A stretch of 64,000 nt of DNA from NCBI GenBank assembly GCA_033297075.1, contig MU858131.1, forward strand, positions 62,001-126,000. Reading direction: 5' to 3'. The position numbers and the translations under genes were made by a program. Shown here piece by piece: positions 1-10,886 of this stretch (the first letter of the stretch is position 1; each line of letters begins with the position of its first letter). Below the pieces are notes generated by a model. That model did not search any database. It saw nothing but the letters and a program-made list of their open reading frames with translations, and was not told where the DNA came from. The stretch comes from Rhypophila decipiens. Lineage: Eukaryota; Ascomycota; Sordariomycetes; Sordariales; Naviculisporaceae.

Positions 1-258
1 TTTTATTACTACGGCACTTTCCTTTGTTTAGTGAGACGCCTGCGCCTGCCTTGGTGTGAGGGCAGGTGATATAGGTCTGTACGAGAATGAAAGAATGATT
101 ATACTAGATGAGGATGTTGGGTACATGTAGTAATACATAATATACAGTCTGTTCACTCTCCCTTTCTGTCTGGTAATGATACAGTTTCGAAGCCGAGTGG
201 CCTCCATGTGACAGCTTTCCTCCTTCTTTGGCTCCTTCCAGACTAAACCTCATAGTTT

Positions 259-771
259 TCACTTGCCCCCAAACATTCCCCACCGATCAATCTCCTTCCG
301 CTCCTCTTCCTCTTTTTTTCGATCACCAGTGGCATAGGTGTACCCGCCCGCAACGCAATTAAAAGAACCCAGTCCCATGGCAGCACCACGAACGGCACCC
401 CTAGCAGAAAATTTACCCCGTAGGCCGGCGGCTGGTCGACGGCGCGAGGCGAGGAGCACGTACATGCCGCTAAAGGCGGCTGTCATGCCTGCGCTGTCGA
501 TCTTGAAGCCTGCCACGGAGAGGTACGAGGACAAGACGAGTAAGGGGGTGAGGGTCATTGGTAGGGCTTGGAAAGGGCGGTAGTGGAGGGATGTTATTAG
601 TGTGGCGAGACCCATTGGGGGAAGGGCGTTTGCTTTTTGGGGGGAGGATGTTAGTGCAACACTTGAGTGAGGGTTGTGAAAAAAGGTGAGTGATGACTTA
701 CATGCCCAGGACTTGAGGCTTGACAAGATGCCGCCTTTTGCTGGCTCAAGGTCTGGTGGTGGTGGTGACAT
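259..771 (-). CDS. AIM19: AIM19-like mitochondrial membrane protein
   Basis: Two exons, 771-702 and 632-259, encode 147 aa. The intron (701-633, 69 nt) starts GTAAGT, has a CACTAAC branch site and ends AAAAAG; being a multiple of three without a stop, it can be read through by mistake. The protein has two or three hydrophobic segments, a block SSYLSVAGFKIDSAGMTAAF followed by an arginine cluster, and a glycine-rich region before the charged end YATGDRKKEEEE. These match my memory of the fungal Aim19 family (altered inheritance of mitochondria 19), small membrane proteins of unknown biochemical role. The start at 771 is the first ATG of the frame. It is divergent from the J-protein gene on the other strand. 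Family assignment is good, function open. Confidence 0.78.
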   Translation of the reverse strand: MSPPPPDLEPAKGGILSSLKSWACKSSLTFFHNPHSSVALTSSPQKANALPPMGLATLITSLHYRPFQALPMTLTPLLVLSSYLSVAGFKIDSAGMTAAFSGMYVLLASRRRPAAGLRGKFSARGAVRGAAMGLGSFNCVAGGYTYATGDRKKEEEERKEIDRWGMFGGK

Positions 772-1613
772 TTTGAGGTAGGTTCTGGGTCCTTTCTCGT
801 ATGAAGCCAGACAAGAGGCTCGATGTTGAGTGAGGCTGGCTGGCTTGTCTGTGCAGCCTACACTCTTAATGGCCTAACCAAATTGATGCTTTTTGAAGAT
901 ACGACAGCACTGGATGATGGGAGCGATGCCAAGGCTGCACGAGGTTGTGACGACACTTGCAAGATGACTAAGCTGTCTCTGTCCCCTGTCTTTTCATCCC
1001 GCGCTGACTGGGCAGCACGTGGGTGCACGGTCCCGCGAATTATGCTCTGAATGGCGCATCATTCACTGGAGACAAGGACTGTTGTCTGTCCCGAGAGCGA
1101 ATCCGCGAGACAAACTTTGGTCCAGTAAACCCCCAGAACAAAAAAGTAAACATCAGCACATTACGTATCCCGTCATTGTCGTCGCAAGGCAAAATACCAT
1201 TCGCTTCATCGGCAGAGGAACAGTCTTTGAATTTCACCCGTTTTTTTTGGGGACTTGAGCCCCCAGTGACCAGGGTCCGCAACGCAGCTGGAGCCGCACG
1301 ACGCCGACGCCAACGCCAACTTGTTCGAAAAAGCCACGATACGAATTTCGCGGGGATTCGACCTGCACCACACCTTTTACCATTATCAACACCTGCGATT
1401 CTCTCTCCCATTGCAGTTGGCGACCTTTCTCTTTCGAGTCGGACCAATTACTCCTTTTCGATTGCAATCCACAGATCGCCGATTCGAAGAAAGCGCAACA
1501 ACACGGCGTCCCGCCAGCCAGCATCACCACAACCAGCTGGGTGATTGAGCAAACGACCTACAATCTAACCAACCAAAGATCACACCAAGAATAAGAGTCC
1601 CGCAAGCAAAAAA
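772..1613. promoter_or_regulatory. shared divergent intergenic region
   Basis: 842 bases separate the start codons of the AIM19-like gene (minus) and the HLJ1-like gene (plus), so both promoters and 5' leaders must lie here. The right half is CA/TC rich, as in fungal 5' leaders, and the plus start has the context caaaaaaATG. No clear TATA box was seen and no open frame resembles a protein. Confidence 0.6.
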
Positions 1614-2781
1614 ATGTCGGAAAAAGCCTCCGCAACAGGAGCCAGCTCCTCCTCGGGCTCAGCGCACAACAGACAACACAACCAAGGAAACCAACAAAGA
1701 CAATACACAGTCGAGCAAAAGGCCGCAGTCCTCCGCATCCGAAAATGCTCCCCCACGTCCTTTTACGAGATCCTAGAAGTCTCCAAAACCTGCACAGACG
1801 CAGAAATCAAAAAGGCCTACCGGAAACAATCCCTCCTCACGCACCCGGACAAAAACGGCCATGAACATGCCGATGAGGCCTTCAAGATGGTGGCACGGGC
1901 GTTTTCGGTGCTGGGGGATAAAGAGAAGCGGGATAAATTTGACCGATTGGGCGTAGATCCTGATAATCGGTTCGCTGGGAATGGAGGTGCTGGGGGCGGG
2001 AATCCTTTTGCTGGCTTTGCGAGGAGGCAGGCTAGTGGAGGTGCGCAGCAAGGTTTTGGTGGGCAGGGGATGTGGGAGGAGGAGATTAGTCCCGAGGAAA
2101 TGTTTGCTAGGTTTTTTGGCGGAGGGGGCGCGTTTGGGAATGGAGGGTTTGGAGGTGAGTTTTGTGTCCCCTTTTCTGCTGTGGCGGCGGTTGAGATGAT
2201 GGTATACTGACTGACGCTGGTGATAAGGATTCGACGGCGGCCCACAGTTCTTCTTCAACTTCCCCGGCGGCGCAGGCGTACGAGTGCACCAGTTCGGCGG
2301 CGCACGACCGCGCGGACGCCCCCGAAATCCCGGAGGCCAACCAGGCCAACCCCAAGAAGAAGCCTCCCTCTGGAGCACCCTCATCGGCCTCTTACCGATC
2401 CTCTTGCTCTTCATCTTCCCCATCATCTCCAGCTTATTCGACTCTTCGGGTGGCCAAAAACTCCCCACCATCATAGTAGATAACCCCGAACCGCCATATA
2501 CCCTGCAACGCGTGATGCCCCAGACCAGCACACGATATTACCTCGACCCGAAAGAAGTCGCCGGCTGGAATACACATAAACTCAGCCAGCTGGACAAGCA
2601 AGCCGAGGTGCACTTTGTGTCGAATCTGGGCAACCAATGTGAGAAAGAGCGGGCGCAAAAGGCCCAGCTGGAGGATGCTGCCCAGGGCTGGTTCTCGCCT
2701 GATCCGGACAAGATGGCTATTGCGCGGGCGTATCCCATGCCTGCGTGTGCTAGGCTGGCTAGTATGAATATTCGGACGTGA
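1614..2781 (+). CDS. HLJ1: HLJ1/DNAJB12-like ER membrane J-protein
   Basis: Exons 1614-2154 and 2228-2781 (intron 2155-2227, GTGAGT..ATAAG, phase 1) encode 364 aa. A J domain lies at about residues 48-112 with the HPD motif at 77-79, which stimulates Hsp70 ATPase. A glycine/phenylalanine-rich linker follows to about 225, then one membrane span at about 229-250, then a conserved C-terminal region. This order is that of yeast Hlj1 and human DNAJB12/B14, tail-anchored ER proteins that recruit cytosolic Hsp70 for degradation of misfolded membrane proteins. The N-terminal 30 residues are Ser/Gln-rich and variable. Confidence in family and topology is high; the role is inferred from homologues. Confidence 0.9.
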
Positions 2782-3379
2782 GAGTTGGAGGGAGGTAGGT
2801 AGTTGGGCTGGGTTTGACGTAATGTAATTGATGCTCTGCTTTCAGCAGTGCGTATTTTTCTTGCGCTCGTTGCTGCATGGCACACACAGCCTGGATGTGA
2901 TGAATGACCATTATAGAAGCGGCACGGAAGGCGATTGTATTGTTTTTCTTTTTGGGGATATTCTTGATTATAAATTCATTTTAATCCTGCTTGGTTGTAA
3001 CGGTCTATTCGCTGTGCAAAAACTTGGGACATAAAAGGCAGGAAGACGGGGTGCATTTTGCTTTCGATTGCGTTCCCCATCAGTTCACAGTTCCTGCACA
3101 GGTAGGTAGGTATTACTTGCAGAAAGGTGTCCTTGGGTCATGATATTGTTCTTTCTAGTGTAGCTTTCTGTTTCACGTTGATATCGTTGGCAATTTTGAC
3201 CGCGGGTTGGTCTGGTTGCCTTGTTAGCGCAATTGCTTGGGTATGTAAATGTTTACTTGACCCCCTTTTTGCTCCGCCTCTGCTGCGCTTTCTTCCTGCA
3301 AAAAAAACTCAATTCCTTCAACAACAGACATGACCACAAACAATTCGAATATCCCAACCAGAGAATTTCTTTGATGGCC

Positions 3380-3524
3380 TTTCTGATCAATTTCTTTTTT
3401 TTCTCAAGTAAATTCTTTTTTTGGTGTTTTTTGCTTTCGATGGCCCACGCGGCAATCCTCAATTGAAAAATCCACAGTCAGACATAGTACCATAATCCAC
3501 GAGTCCTCGGAGTTTTTGATCAAT
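3380..3524 (-). mobile_element. short A-tailed interspersed element, copy A
   Basis: A 71-nt core (3442-3512) matches 68 of 71 positions of a core at 52289-52359 on the other strand; the three differences are all transitions. Read on the minus strand, the element starts at 3512 and ends in an A-rich tail near 3392. It is flanked by a 12-bp direct repeat, TTTCTGATCAAT at 3380-3391 and TTTTTGATCAAT at 3513-3524 (one C/T difference), which looks like a target-site duplication. Size, A-rich tail and long variable target duplication suggest a SINE-like retroposon moved by LINE machinery. I do not recognise a parent RNA. Confidence 0.6.
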
Positions 3525-3788
3525 GATTCCTTTCACCTTCCTGTTTTTATGAATCGTTTGGTCCCGTTTCCCCCCTTTTGCTAATGTTATGCCTCCCTTT
3601 ATTTCCCAGCCGCACCCACACATGACCAAAACATAAAAAATGCAGACAAGATAGAAACAAAAACCTGATATAGGTGTCTCCCTATCTACATGGGTGTAAA
3701 ATAGGGTATCATTTCAGATATACGGATACTCTACCATTATCTACCAGTCATTTAAGGTGCTACTGACTTCTTAATAGGCGCCTACCAG

Positions 3789-3930
3789 TAATATACAGGC
3801 ACTAGTACTTTCTTATATAAGTACCACTTCTTCTAATATATAAGTAGTACTCTTATAAAATAAGGCGCCTAATATATGAGTACTAGTCCTCTTATATACA
3901 GGTACTAGTCTTCTTATATACAGGCACTAC
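3789..3930. repeat. degenerate tandem repeat, TACTAGT type
   Basis: Several imperfect copies of a unit near TACTAGTCTTCTTATATACAG occur in a row, for example around 3880-3925, with divergence by transitions. AT-rich, with no coding sense. Confidence 0.55.
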
Positions 3931-3938
3931 TTTGGTTG

Positions 3939-4170
3939 GAATAGAGGCTTTAACTAGCTAGAATAAATGCCTTGACTGGACTGGAATAAATGCCTTGACT
4001 GGACTTCCGATATTGGAATAAATGCCTTGACTAGACTAGAATAAATATCTCTCGTCTGGAATAAATGCCCTCACTGGCTCGAGTAAGTAATTTGATTGGC
4101 TCGAATAGATATTCTAATAGATAGGAATAGATGCCTTGACTGGCTCGAATAGATGCCCTGATAGACTGGA
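3939..4170. repeat. degenerate 22-23 bp tandem repeat
   Basis: About ten copies of a 22-23 bp unit, consensus GAATAAATGCCTTGACTGG plus 3-4 nt, start near 3939, 3961, 3984, 4016, 4039, 4059, 4081, 4103, 4125 and 4147. Many differences are C/T or G/A. The array ends just before the 3' end of the F-box gene. Confidence 0.75.
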
Positions 4171-4250
4171 TTACCTTGACTTGCTAGAAGTCAAATTGGA
4201 CTGGTGCCTGTACACGAGAGTAGTGGTGCCTGTTTATTAAGCCCCTCTCA

Positions 4251-5930
4251 CTACTCGTCGGTTGAGCCAAGGCGGGCTTGGAGAACCGACTCTCGGCTTC
4301 GCTGTCGGTTCAGAAAACGCAGTGGGGGCCAAGCGACGAGTAACTTCTTGAAGAGAGTCGACTGAACGTCCATTCAAAGGATTAGCAAACTCACGACATG
4401 TACCAAAAATGACCTGAGTAACTGACCTTGTATTGCTGCTCGTGAGTATCGGCGCCTTGGGGATCGTCCACGCTGAAGAACGCTCTAGGCCCTGTTCGTT
4501 GGCTCGCTCGGCGGAGGGCCTGGCGCGTCTCTTGCCAGGTTCCTGAGCAAAGATATACTTGGGCTAGTTCGACCCGGGCGGTGTAGTAGTCCCCTTTCTT
4601 TTCGGGGCGTCCATCCTTGCAGAGGGGAGAGACGAAACAGGTCTCGAGAAAGGCGACGAGTTCGGCCTGGTGGAACCTGACGGCTGTGAGCTGGAGCTGG
4701 CGGAGGTGAGTAAACGGAATGTTGCGGCATTTCAGAGCCGTGCCGATGTATGGATGATGTTTCCAGTCAAAGGAGTCGTCGACGTTGCGACACGCGACGG
4801 TGCATCTCTCGAGACGGCGAGAGGCGATGGCCAACTTGAGCCGTTGGTTGAGAGGATTGTTTACGTTCTCGGGTTGCCAAGCTTGGAAGTTGGCATCTGG
4901 ATCAGTGTTTGGCATGTTGCTGTAGTCGCGTATTCTTCCTGGGCCGAGTCTTTTGGCTCGGAACGAGGCGCAGAAGACCTTGAGCTGGGAAAGCTCCGAG
5001 GCTATGCTGTCGGCGAACGCGGGAGCTGGCGTGGGGAAAAGATCCTCGACATGGTCCAAGGAGATATGGAGTGCTTCCAGAGGGCGGCGCTGGCGGTGAC
5101 AGCCAAGACGCCGTCGAGCTTCGACGAGGTCACCGAGGAGCTGGGGGACGACCCAACCCGAGACGACATCTTGGCGGCCATGGCCGGGCGTCAGAATGTC
5201 TTCGTACAAGATGGTGTTTAGATCGCTAACATCGCATTCGTATGGTGAGATGGTGGGTAGTCGTTCACACATGGGATTCTTCTGCTGGCGCGGGCTTGGT
5301 TTGTCGTCGAATGTGAGACTCCGGATACTGGGCAGGCTGGCAATGACAGCGGCAAGACGAGAAACGAACTGGCCCTCACCGTCCGAGCCTTCCAGGAGCG
5401 CCGCCTGGTTCGCAAACAATCTCATATACTGCTGTTGGGTCTGTTCGATAAGCTTTAGATGCAAGCGTGTTTCAGGCTCCTCGTCTTCTCCGTTGTCGTC
5501 CCCGACGGCGGAATAAAAGACATCCCACAGGTCCATGAGCTTTTGAACCTGCGTCACAGCTGAATATTTTCTCTGCTCCCTTAATGCGTCGATAATTCTT
5601 CCCTGATTCCACTTGATGAAGCTGGCTGTATCAATATCACCAGGCCTGGACGATCAAATGTTGGTCATTCCTGGGTTTTATGTATTGTTGTAGCCATATT
5701 TGGACGGTATGTACTCCTCTGGCAATGGTGGGATGCCTCGCGATCGCCTCGAGCCTTGACAGGGACGCCACCGAACATTCGACATCGAGGACGCGAAAAA
5801 GCAGCTCGGAGCCCACGTCGCAAAGCCGGCGACATGTCAAGCGACAGTGCTTGATGTCTCGAACGGAACCAACCTCGACATGTCGAAGTATTGCAAGGAG
5901 GAGCTCGGTTGGCAAAGAAAGAATGGCCAT
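4251..5930 (-). CDS. F-box protein with a probable frame break
   Basis: The N-terminal exon begins at 5930 with an F-box (LPTELLLAILRHV, then C..TCRRL), the adaptor module that binds Skp1 in SCF ubiquitin ligases. The next long segment continues in another frame down to 4427, then an intron 4426-4362 (GTCAGT, TTGCTAATC branch, TTCAG) joins a 36-codon last exon ending with TAG at 4251. Between the F-box exon and the long segment (about 5637-5660) the frame shifts by one base, yet protein-like sequence continues on both sides. Either there is a real indel, or a 112-nt intron 5714-5603 (GTACAT..AATCAG, phase 0) removes the junction. A possible 5' leader intron lies at about 6020-5950. The substrate of this large fungal F-box family is unknown. 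Confidence 0.65.
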
Positions 5931-7835
5931 GTTGTCAAGTGAAGAGTCGGCCTCTGAGGATGAGAGGAAGAGTGTGTGGTGATTGAGTGCAAGTTTGCAG
6001 TCGGTCGGCGAAAATATACCTGGGAAGCAGCAACCGAGGTCTATGACGCCCGGAAGCTTATTGTCGAGAACTTGTCCCTTGGAAAGAGCCATGCACGTGA
6101 AGATGGGCGGAAGGTTAAGGTTTGTTCGGAAGCCGGGAAGCTGGCCAATACAGTATCACAATGGTATCAATACTCGGCCCCGTTCGGGAATCACCACCCA
6201 CGAGAGCTAGAGAGGACAGCAGTGATGATGATAATGGACGACGAGCACGGCTCGGGAGTATCCATCCTGAAAGCTGTAATCGTCATCTCGCTGGATAGTT
6301 CAATGACACGAGATCGAACTGTGCTTTCTTGTTTGTTATGTGTTCAGTCTTCAGGTGAACTTTGGCAAGGATTGAACAAGTGCAGGCCAGATTGACTTTG
6401 TAATTAGTTCGTTCAGTTGGATTCATCAGATTGAGACTACTTTGATGGCTAGAAAGGCGGTAGAAAATGAAGCTATTCCCAGTCTCCAAGGGGCAAAGTC
6501 ACGATTGGGGTTAGGGTTACACAGGGCGGCCCACTCGTCCCGTAATCCAGGAGTCCAACTCGGATGATATTGCCGACCTGAAGACTTTGGCTTGTTCGGA
6601 TCCATGGTTTGTTGTGATGTATTCCTGAGTCCTTTTGAGAACCCGAGGCCACCCCAGATGCAATCAATGGAGGGAATACCTGGCTTGGCTAAGACACAAG
6701 CTGCATCGTCCCTTTTGCTCTGTTGCTACCTCAGCAATAGTTGACAGACAAACAACAGAGACAGGAAAGCACTTTACAAGCCTCCTAAAGAAGGGCAAAA
6801 GGGTTCAATTCGAAATGCCCGGCGGTAAGTAGAAGCTGCCGAGATGGACACGCAAGCTCCGGGGCAAAGGTTAACATTATTTTCACCAAAGAAAGTACTG
6901 CATTGAGCGGCTTCGGATCTGATTGCATTCCTTGCCCGGCCCAAGCTTCTGAGAGGACAAGATGCTGTCAGCCGTCGAGACAATTAAAAGGAAATATTGG
7001 TGATACACAGTACCGAACGCTGTATGCAGATTCTGGATGGGAAAGCCGTTTCCCTCTTTTCTCGTTGCCTGATTTCAATTGAGGGGCGCTGACGACGCAT
7101 GGCGAGCTTCTCTTCCTCAAAGCTTGCCCCCTGTCCTGTCTGGCAGCTCTCGATTGGACCAGGCCAGAGCCTCCACGCAACCTTGTGGAACATGGGAACG
7201 CAATGCCCCAGCCGGGCAAGAACGTGTGCTGTACTTTAACTCGAGCAAAAAGAGGAATCGTTTCTAGATAATCCGTACACATCTCTTCCGGTTCATGTTG
7301 CCTCTGGCGTAGGCAACGGTCTCACATGTCAGGGCAAAGCCACAATAATATTCAAAGTTTACCAGAGGTCACGGCTCCCCTGGCTGAGCACCTACTAGTA
7401 GCACAGAGACAGCGCGGGCCGGTATAAAGCAGGACCCCGCGGGCCGCCACCGCCATTATCAGCCCCTGGCCAGCACTCATCAACAGCCAAGGGCACCCCA
7501 CCGACAGGCTGACCCTGACAGACCCTCCCAGTGTCCACGGTCATCTCCAGTATACCCCAATGACGCAACCCCGTGCGACTGTCACCAACCAACAGTCCAC
7601 GATTCTTGCTTGATCTTGTACACTACCTGGCACATTGTGTCCAATTCATGACCACGCTCTTTCATCTAGAAGATCAATTCGATTTCTCCAACTTCCAAAG
7701 CACCATTAACGAACGGCGCCAGGCTTACCTGGCCGTCCAATCCGGCGACAATCACGGACCCATACCATAGAACCCAGCTATTTAAACGTCGCATCTCCTT
7801 GGGCACACAGCCCCCGACACTGCGGGACCACCACC
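5931..7835. other. intergenic region, no gene recognised
   Basis: It separates the divergent F-box and MINDY genes. Several open frames near 100 codons occur but none resembles a protein. A telomere-like GGGGTTAGGGTTAC lies at 6507-6520. The right part (about 7390-7835) is GC- and CA-rich and probably the MINDY promoter and leader. Confidence 0.6.
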
Positions 7836-10800
7836 ATGGTCACCAGAAAGCCCGTCCCCAACAACTCGGCCGTACCGGCAAGCACGATCCCCCAGATACA
7901 AATCGAAGAGCCGACGCCGACGTCACTCGAGCCACCCGAACCCTGGGAGACGTTTGACTCGGACGTTGAGGAATCCGACCAAGAAGATGACACAAACAAG
8001 GCTGGGCAGCATGGCAGTCAGCCACTGAAAAGTCCCAAGAGCGCCGACGAACACGTCCCAGCTGCCCTCCGTCCGGGTGCCTCTTCATCTGCTAGCTACC
8101 AGACACTGGAGGAAGAGAACGTATGGGTCGACGCGGGACGACCTCTTACAGATAGCACAAGCGAGAGCCATGGTGACATTGCGAGGATTCCCACAGTGCT
8201 GAGACCGGGCTCGGGAGGAATCAAGAAGGACCCCAACATGGAGCAGGAACAAGCGGGAACGGAGAAGTTTACGGTGATACCACCAGCCTTGAGGCCTGGC
8301 GGCGGCGGAGCTGCGAAAACAGAGACCAACCCGTTCAAGAGAAAGCTTGCTGCCAATGCCACGGGATCAAGCGCCGGCGTGCCATCAGCTCCGCAAACGG
8401 CCCCTCCTGCACCACCGGTCCCTCTGCCGTCCTTCTCGCAGCTCAGCCTCGCCGAGCAGAACAGCAATCCCTGGCAGCCGGCCCTGGACGAGAGGCGAGA
8501 CAACAGCCCGGCGCCGGCTGTTCCGCCAATGCCCGAACAAGATGGTGGCAACGGCATTTGGGACTCGGCAAAGCCATCGAGACAAGCTACCCCGGGTCCA
8601 GGAACACATTCACCGGCGCTAATATCGTTGCCCTCGGAGGGCTCGGCAGCATGGGAGACGGAATCACGGAAGCCCTCGCTCCCGGCACCCCTTATACCGT
8701 CGCCCGACCAGGAAGTCCTCGAGGATTCTCACGCCTGGGACGACCTGGGAAATATAGACAAGGGCAAGAGCGCAGCTGGCAGCAAACCAATGCCCCTCGT
8801 CAGCGGAGCATCGACCGGTTCGGACGACTGGAACATGGTTGAAGTCGAGCAGCCTACAACCATAACAGACAAACCAAGCAACAGCCCAGCACGTGAACAA
8901 CGTGCCCCCAACCTGCCGCCACGAACGAACACCTTCGAAAACAATGCTCCCTCTTCCCCACCGCCGCCACCTCAGCCCCCGCGACCAGTCGACAAATCCG
9001 AGACGTACCAAATCAAAAAGATAACCTGGCACGACGCCAGCGCGCGCACCAACCCACGCGTCTCGCCCATCCTCGTCCAAAACGCCAACGGGCCCTGTCC
9101 ACTCGTCGCCCTAGTCAACGCGCTCAGCCTGACGACGCCCGCCGACCTGCCCCATCCCTCGGCGCTCGTCGAAGCCCTCAGGACGCGAGAACGAATAAGC
9201 CTCGGTCTCCTCCTCGACGCGGTATTTGACGAGCTCATGTCGGAGCGGCGAACCAAGCCCGACGTTGCGCTGCCCGACGTAGCCGAGCTATACGAGTTTC
9301 TCAAAGGTCTACACACGGGCATGAACGTCAATCCGCGGTTTGTGCCCACCAAAGAGACGATCAATTTGCTCAAGCGGACTTCCCTTTCGCATGTCCATCC
9401 CACCGATCGATCTAATCTTGTCCCCGGGACATTTGAAGCAACCAAGGAAATGTCTCTCTACGCGACGTTCTCTATTCCGCTGATTCACGGCTGGTTACCG
9501 CCTAGAGATTCGCCCGTCTACGAGGCCTTTACGCGACAAGCTTCCTCTTATGAAGACACGCAGAATTTACTCTTCCGTGAGGAAGAGCTAGAAGCAAAGT
9601 TACTCTCACACCCAGGCTCCCAGGGCGGAATGACGCCCGAAGAAGGCCAAATATACCAAGACATTTTGACCATCAAATCGTTTCTAAGTATCTCGGCGAC
9701 CCAGCTCACGAATTATGGACTGGATGTTATTCGACAGAGCATGGCGCCGGGGAGTGTGGCGATTTTGTTTCGAAATGACCACTTCTCGACGCTCTATAGA
9801 CATCCTAGTACACTAGAGTTGTTGACTTTGGTGACGGATGCTGGGTACGCGGGGCATGAAGAAGTTGTGTGGGAGTCGTTGGTTGATGTCAATGGGGAGC
9901 GGGCCGAGTTCTTTTCGGGCGATTTCAGGCTTGTCGGTCATCATCACGGTCCACATGGGGAGTCGGGGGTTACTGGAGTGGATGGGAACGATGATGGCCA
10001 GGCATGGACGACTGTGCAGGGACGTCGGGGTGGAAGTCATAATGGCGGTGGTGGTAGTAGCGCACAGCAAGCGCAAGATGGCACCCCTGTATCACCGTCC
10101 ACGGAGCAAGAAGATCGCGATCTTGCGCTGGCACTTCAGCTGCAAGAGGAAGAAGACGAGCGACACAGGGCAGAAGTCGCCCGTCGAAGGAGGGAATCCC
10201 ATCTGTCGGAGCAGTTTATCGAGCAGCAAGGCCAGCCCGGACAACACGGACGGGGCCAACCAACCACCGCCACGCGCGGAAACGCAAACCGCGGCAGAGG
10301 CGGTATCAGTAACATGAACCCCATCGCTCCCGCACGAAGAAGCTCCAACGCGGTAAACATACCCATCACAACAACATCTTCCAACACGAGTGTTTCATCT
10401 CGTGGAGGTCGAGGGGGTGCCTCAGCTACACGGGGAGGTCGCGGCGGCGCTGCACAAAGCCAACCTCCAACCCAACAACAACAGCAGAGTGTACGACCCC
10501 TCGTCCCACCCGCTCTACCGGCCCGAAACGGACGAAATCGCGGTCCGGATGAAGGACTAGATGACGCGCCCCCGAGCTACGAACAAGCTTCTAAACAGAC
10601 GCCGTATGTCCCGCCCCAGGGACATCCCAGCCACCCGGCCAGTGCGCCTGCAAGTTCTTCTGCGGCGGCGGCCGCAGCAGGTGCGTCGAGTTCGTCGGTG
10701 GCTGGTGCTACTGCGAATACAGGGGCTGGCAGAGGACGAGGAGCAGGACCGTTTCCTGGACAGCCGCAGGGTCAAGGGCTTTTGAGGCAGGGACTCAGGC

Positions 10801-10886
10801 CTGCTCCTGGGGCTGGTACCGGTGCGGGTGGTGCTGCTGGGAATGGTGGGGATGGAAGAAGGGACAGGGATTGCGTGGTTATGTGA
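7836..10886 (+). CDS. MINDY-family deubiquitinase (Miy1-like)
   Basis: Single exon, 1016 aa, start in context ccaccATGG. Residues 1-395 are low-complexity, rich in Pro/Ser and acidic stretches. The catalytic domain starts near 395; NGPCPLVALVNAL holds the nucleophile Cys (codon 421) and RNDHFSTLYRH the catalytic His (codon 649). This is the MINDY (DUF544) family, cysteine proteases that trim K48-linked polyubiquitin chains from the distal end. A motif DLALALQLQEEE near residue 762 resembles the ubiquitin-binding MIU helix found behind the catalytic domain of MINDY1. The tail is Gly/Arg/Gln-rich and ends in CVVM, a CaaX box for prenylation, which points to membrane attachment; yeast homologues are also predicted CaaX proteins. 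Family call is firm, lipidation is inferred. Confidence 0.93.
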   Translation: MVTRKPVPNNSAVPASTIPQIQIEEPTPTSLEPPEPWETFDSDVEESDQEDDTNKAGQHGSQPLKSPKSADEHVPAALRPGASSSASYQTLEEENVWVDAGRPLTDSTSESHGDIARIPTVLRPGSGGIKKDPNMEQEQAGTEKFTVIPPALRPGGGGAAKTETNPFKRKLAANATGSSAGVPSAPQTAPPAPPVPLPSFSQLSLAEQNSNPWQPALDERRDNSPAPAVPPMPEQDGGNGIWDSAKPSRQATPGPGTHSPALISLPSEGSAAWETESRKPSLPAPLIPSPDQEVLEDSHAWDDLGNIDKGKSAAGSKPMPLVSGASTGSDDWNMVEVEQPTTITDKPSNSPAREQRAPNLPPRTNTFENNAPSSPPPPPQPPRPVDKSETYQIKKITWHDASARTNPRVSPILVQNANGPCPLVALVNALSLTTPADLPHPSALVEALRTRERISLGLLLDAVFDELMSERRTKPDVALPDVAELYEFLKGLHTGMNVNPRFVPTKETINLLKRTSLSHVHPTDRSNLVPGTFEATKEMSLYATFSIPLIHGWLPPRDSPVYEAFTRQASSYEDTQNLLFREEELEAKLLSHPGSQGGMTPEEGQIYQDILTIKSFLSISATQLTNYGLDVIRQSMAPGSVAILFRNDHFSTLYRHPSTLELLTLVTDAGYAGHEEVVWESLVDVNGERAEFFSGDFRLVGHHHGPHGESGVTGVDGNDDGQAWTTVQGRRGGSHNGGGGSSAQQAQDGTPVSPSTEQEDRDLALALQLQEEEDERHRAEVARRRRESHLSEQFIEQQGQPGQHGRGQPTTATRGNANRGRGGISNMNPIAPARRSSNAVNIPITTTSSNTSVSSRGGRGGASATRGGRGGAAQSQPPTQQQQQSVRPLVPPALPARNGRNRGPDEGLDDAPPSYEQASKQTPYVPPQGHPSHPASAPASSSAAAAAAGASSSSVAGATANTGAGRGRGAGPFPGQPQGQGLLRQGLRPAPGAGTGAGGAAGNGGDGRRDRDCVVM

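Larger units (their letters stand above)
2782..4250. other. repeat-rich intergenic region
   Basis: No gene seen. This AT-rich gap lies between the convergent ends of the J-protein and F-box genes. It holds a short interspersed element (3380-3524) and two blocks of degenerate tandem repeats (about 3789-3930 and 3939-4170), listed separately. Confidence 0.7.

Noticed and set aside
4253..4341. Inverted repeats taken at first for a MITE
   Set aside because: They lie in an open, correctly spliced last exon of the F-box gene, with no target duplication.
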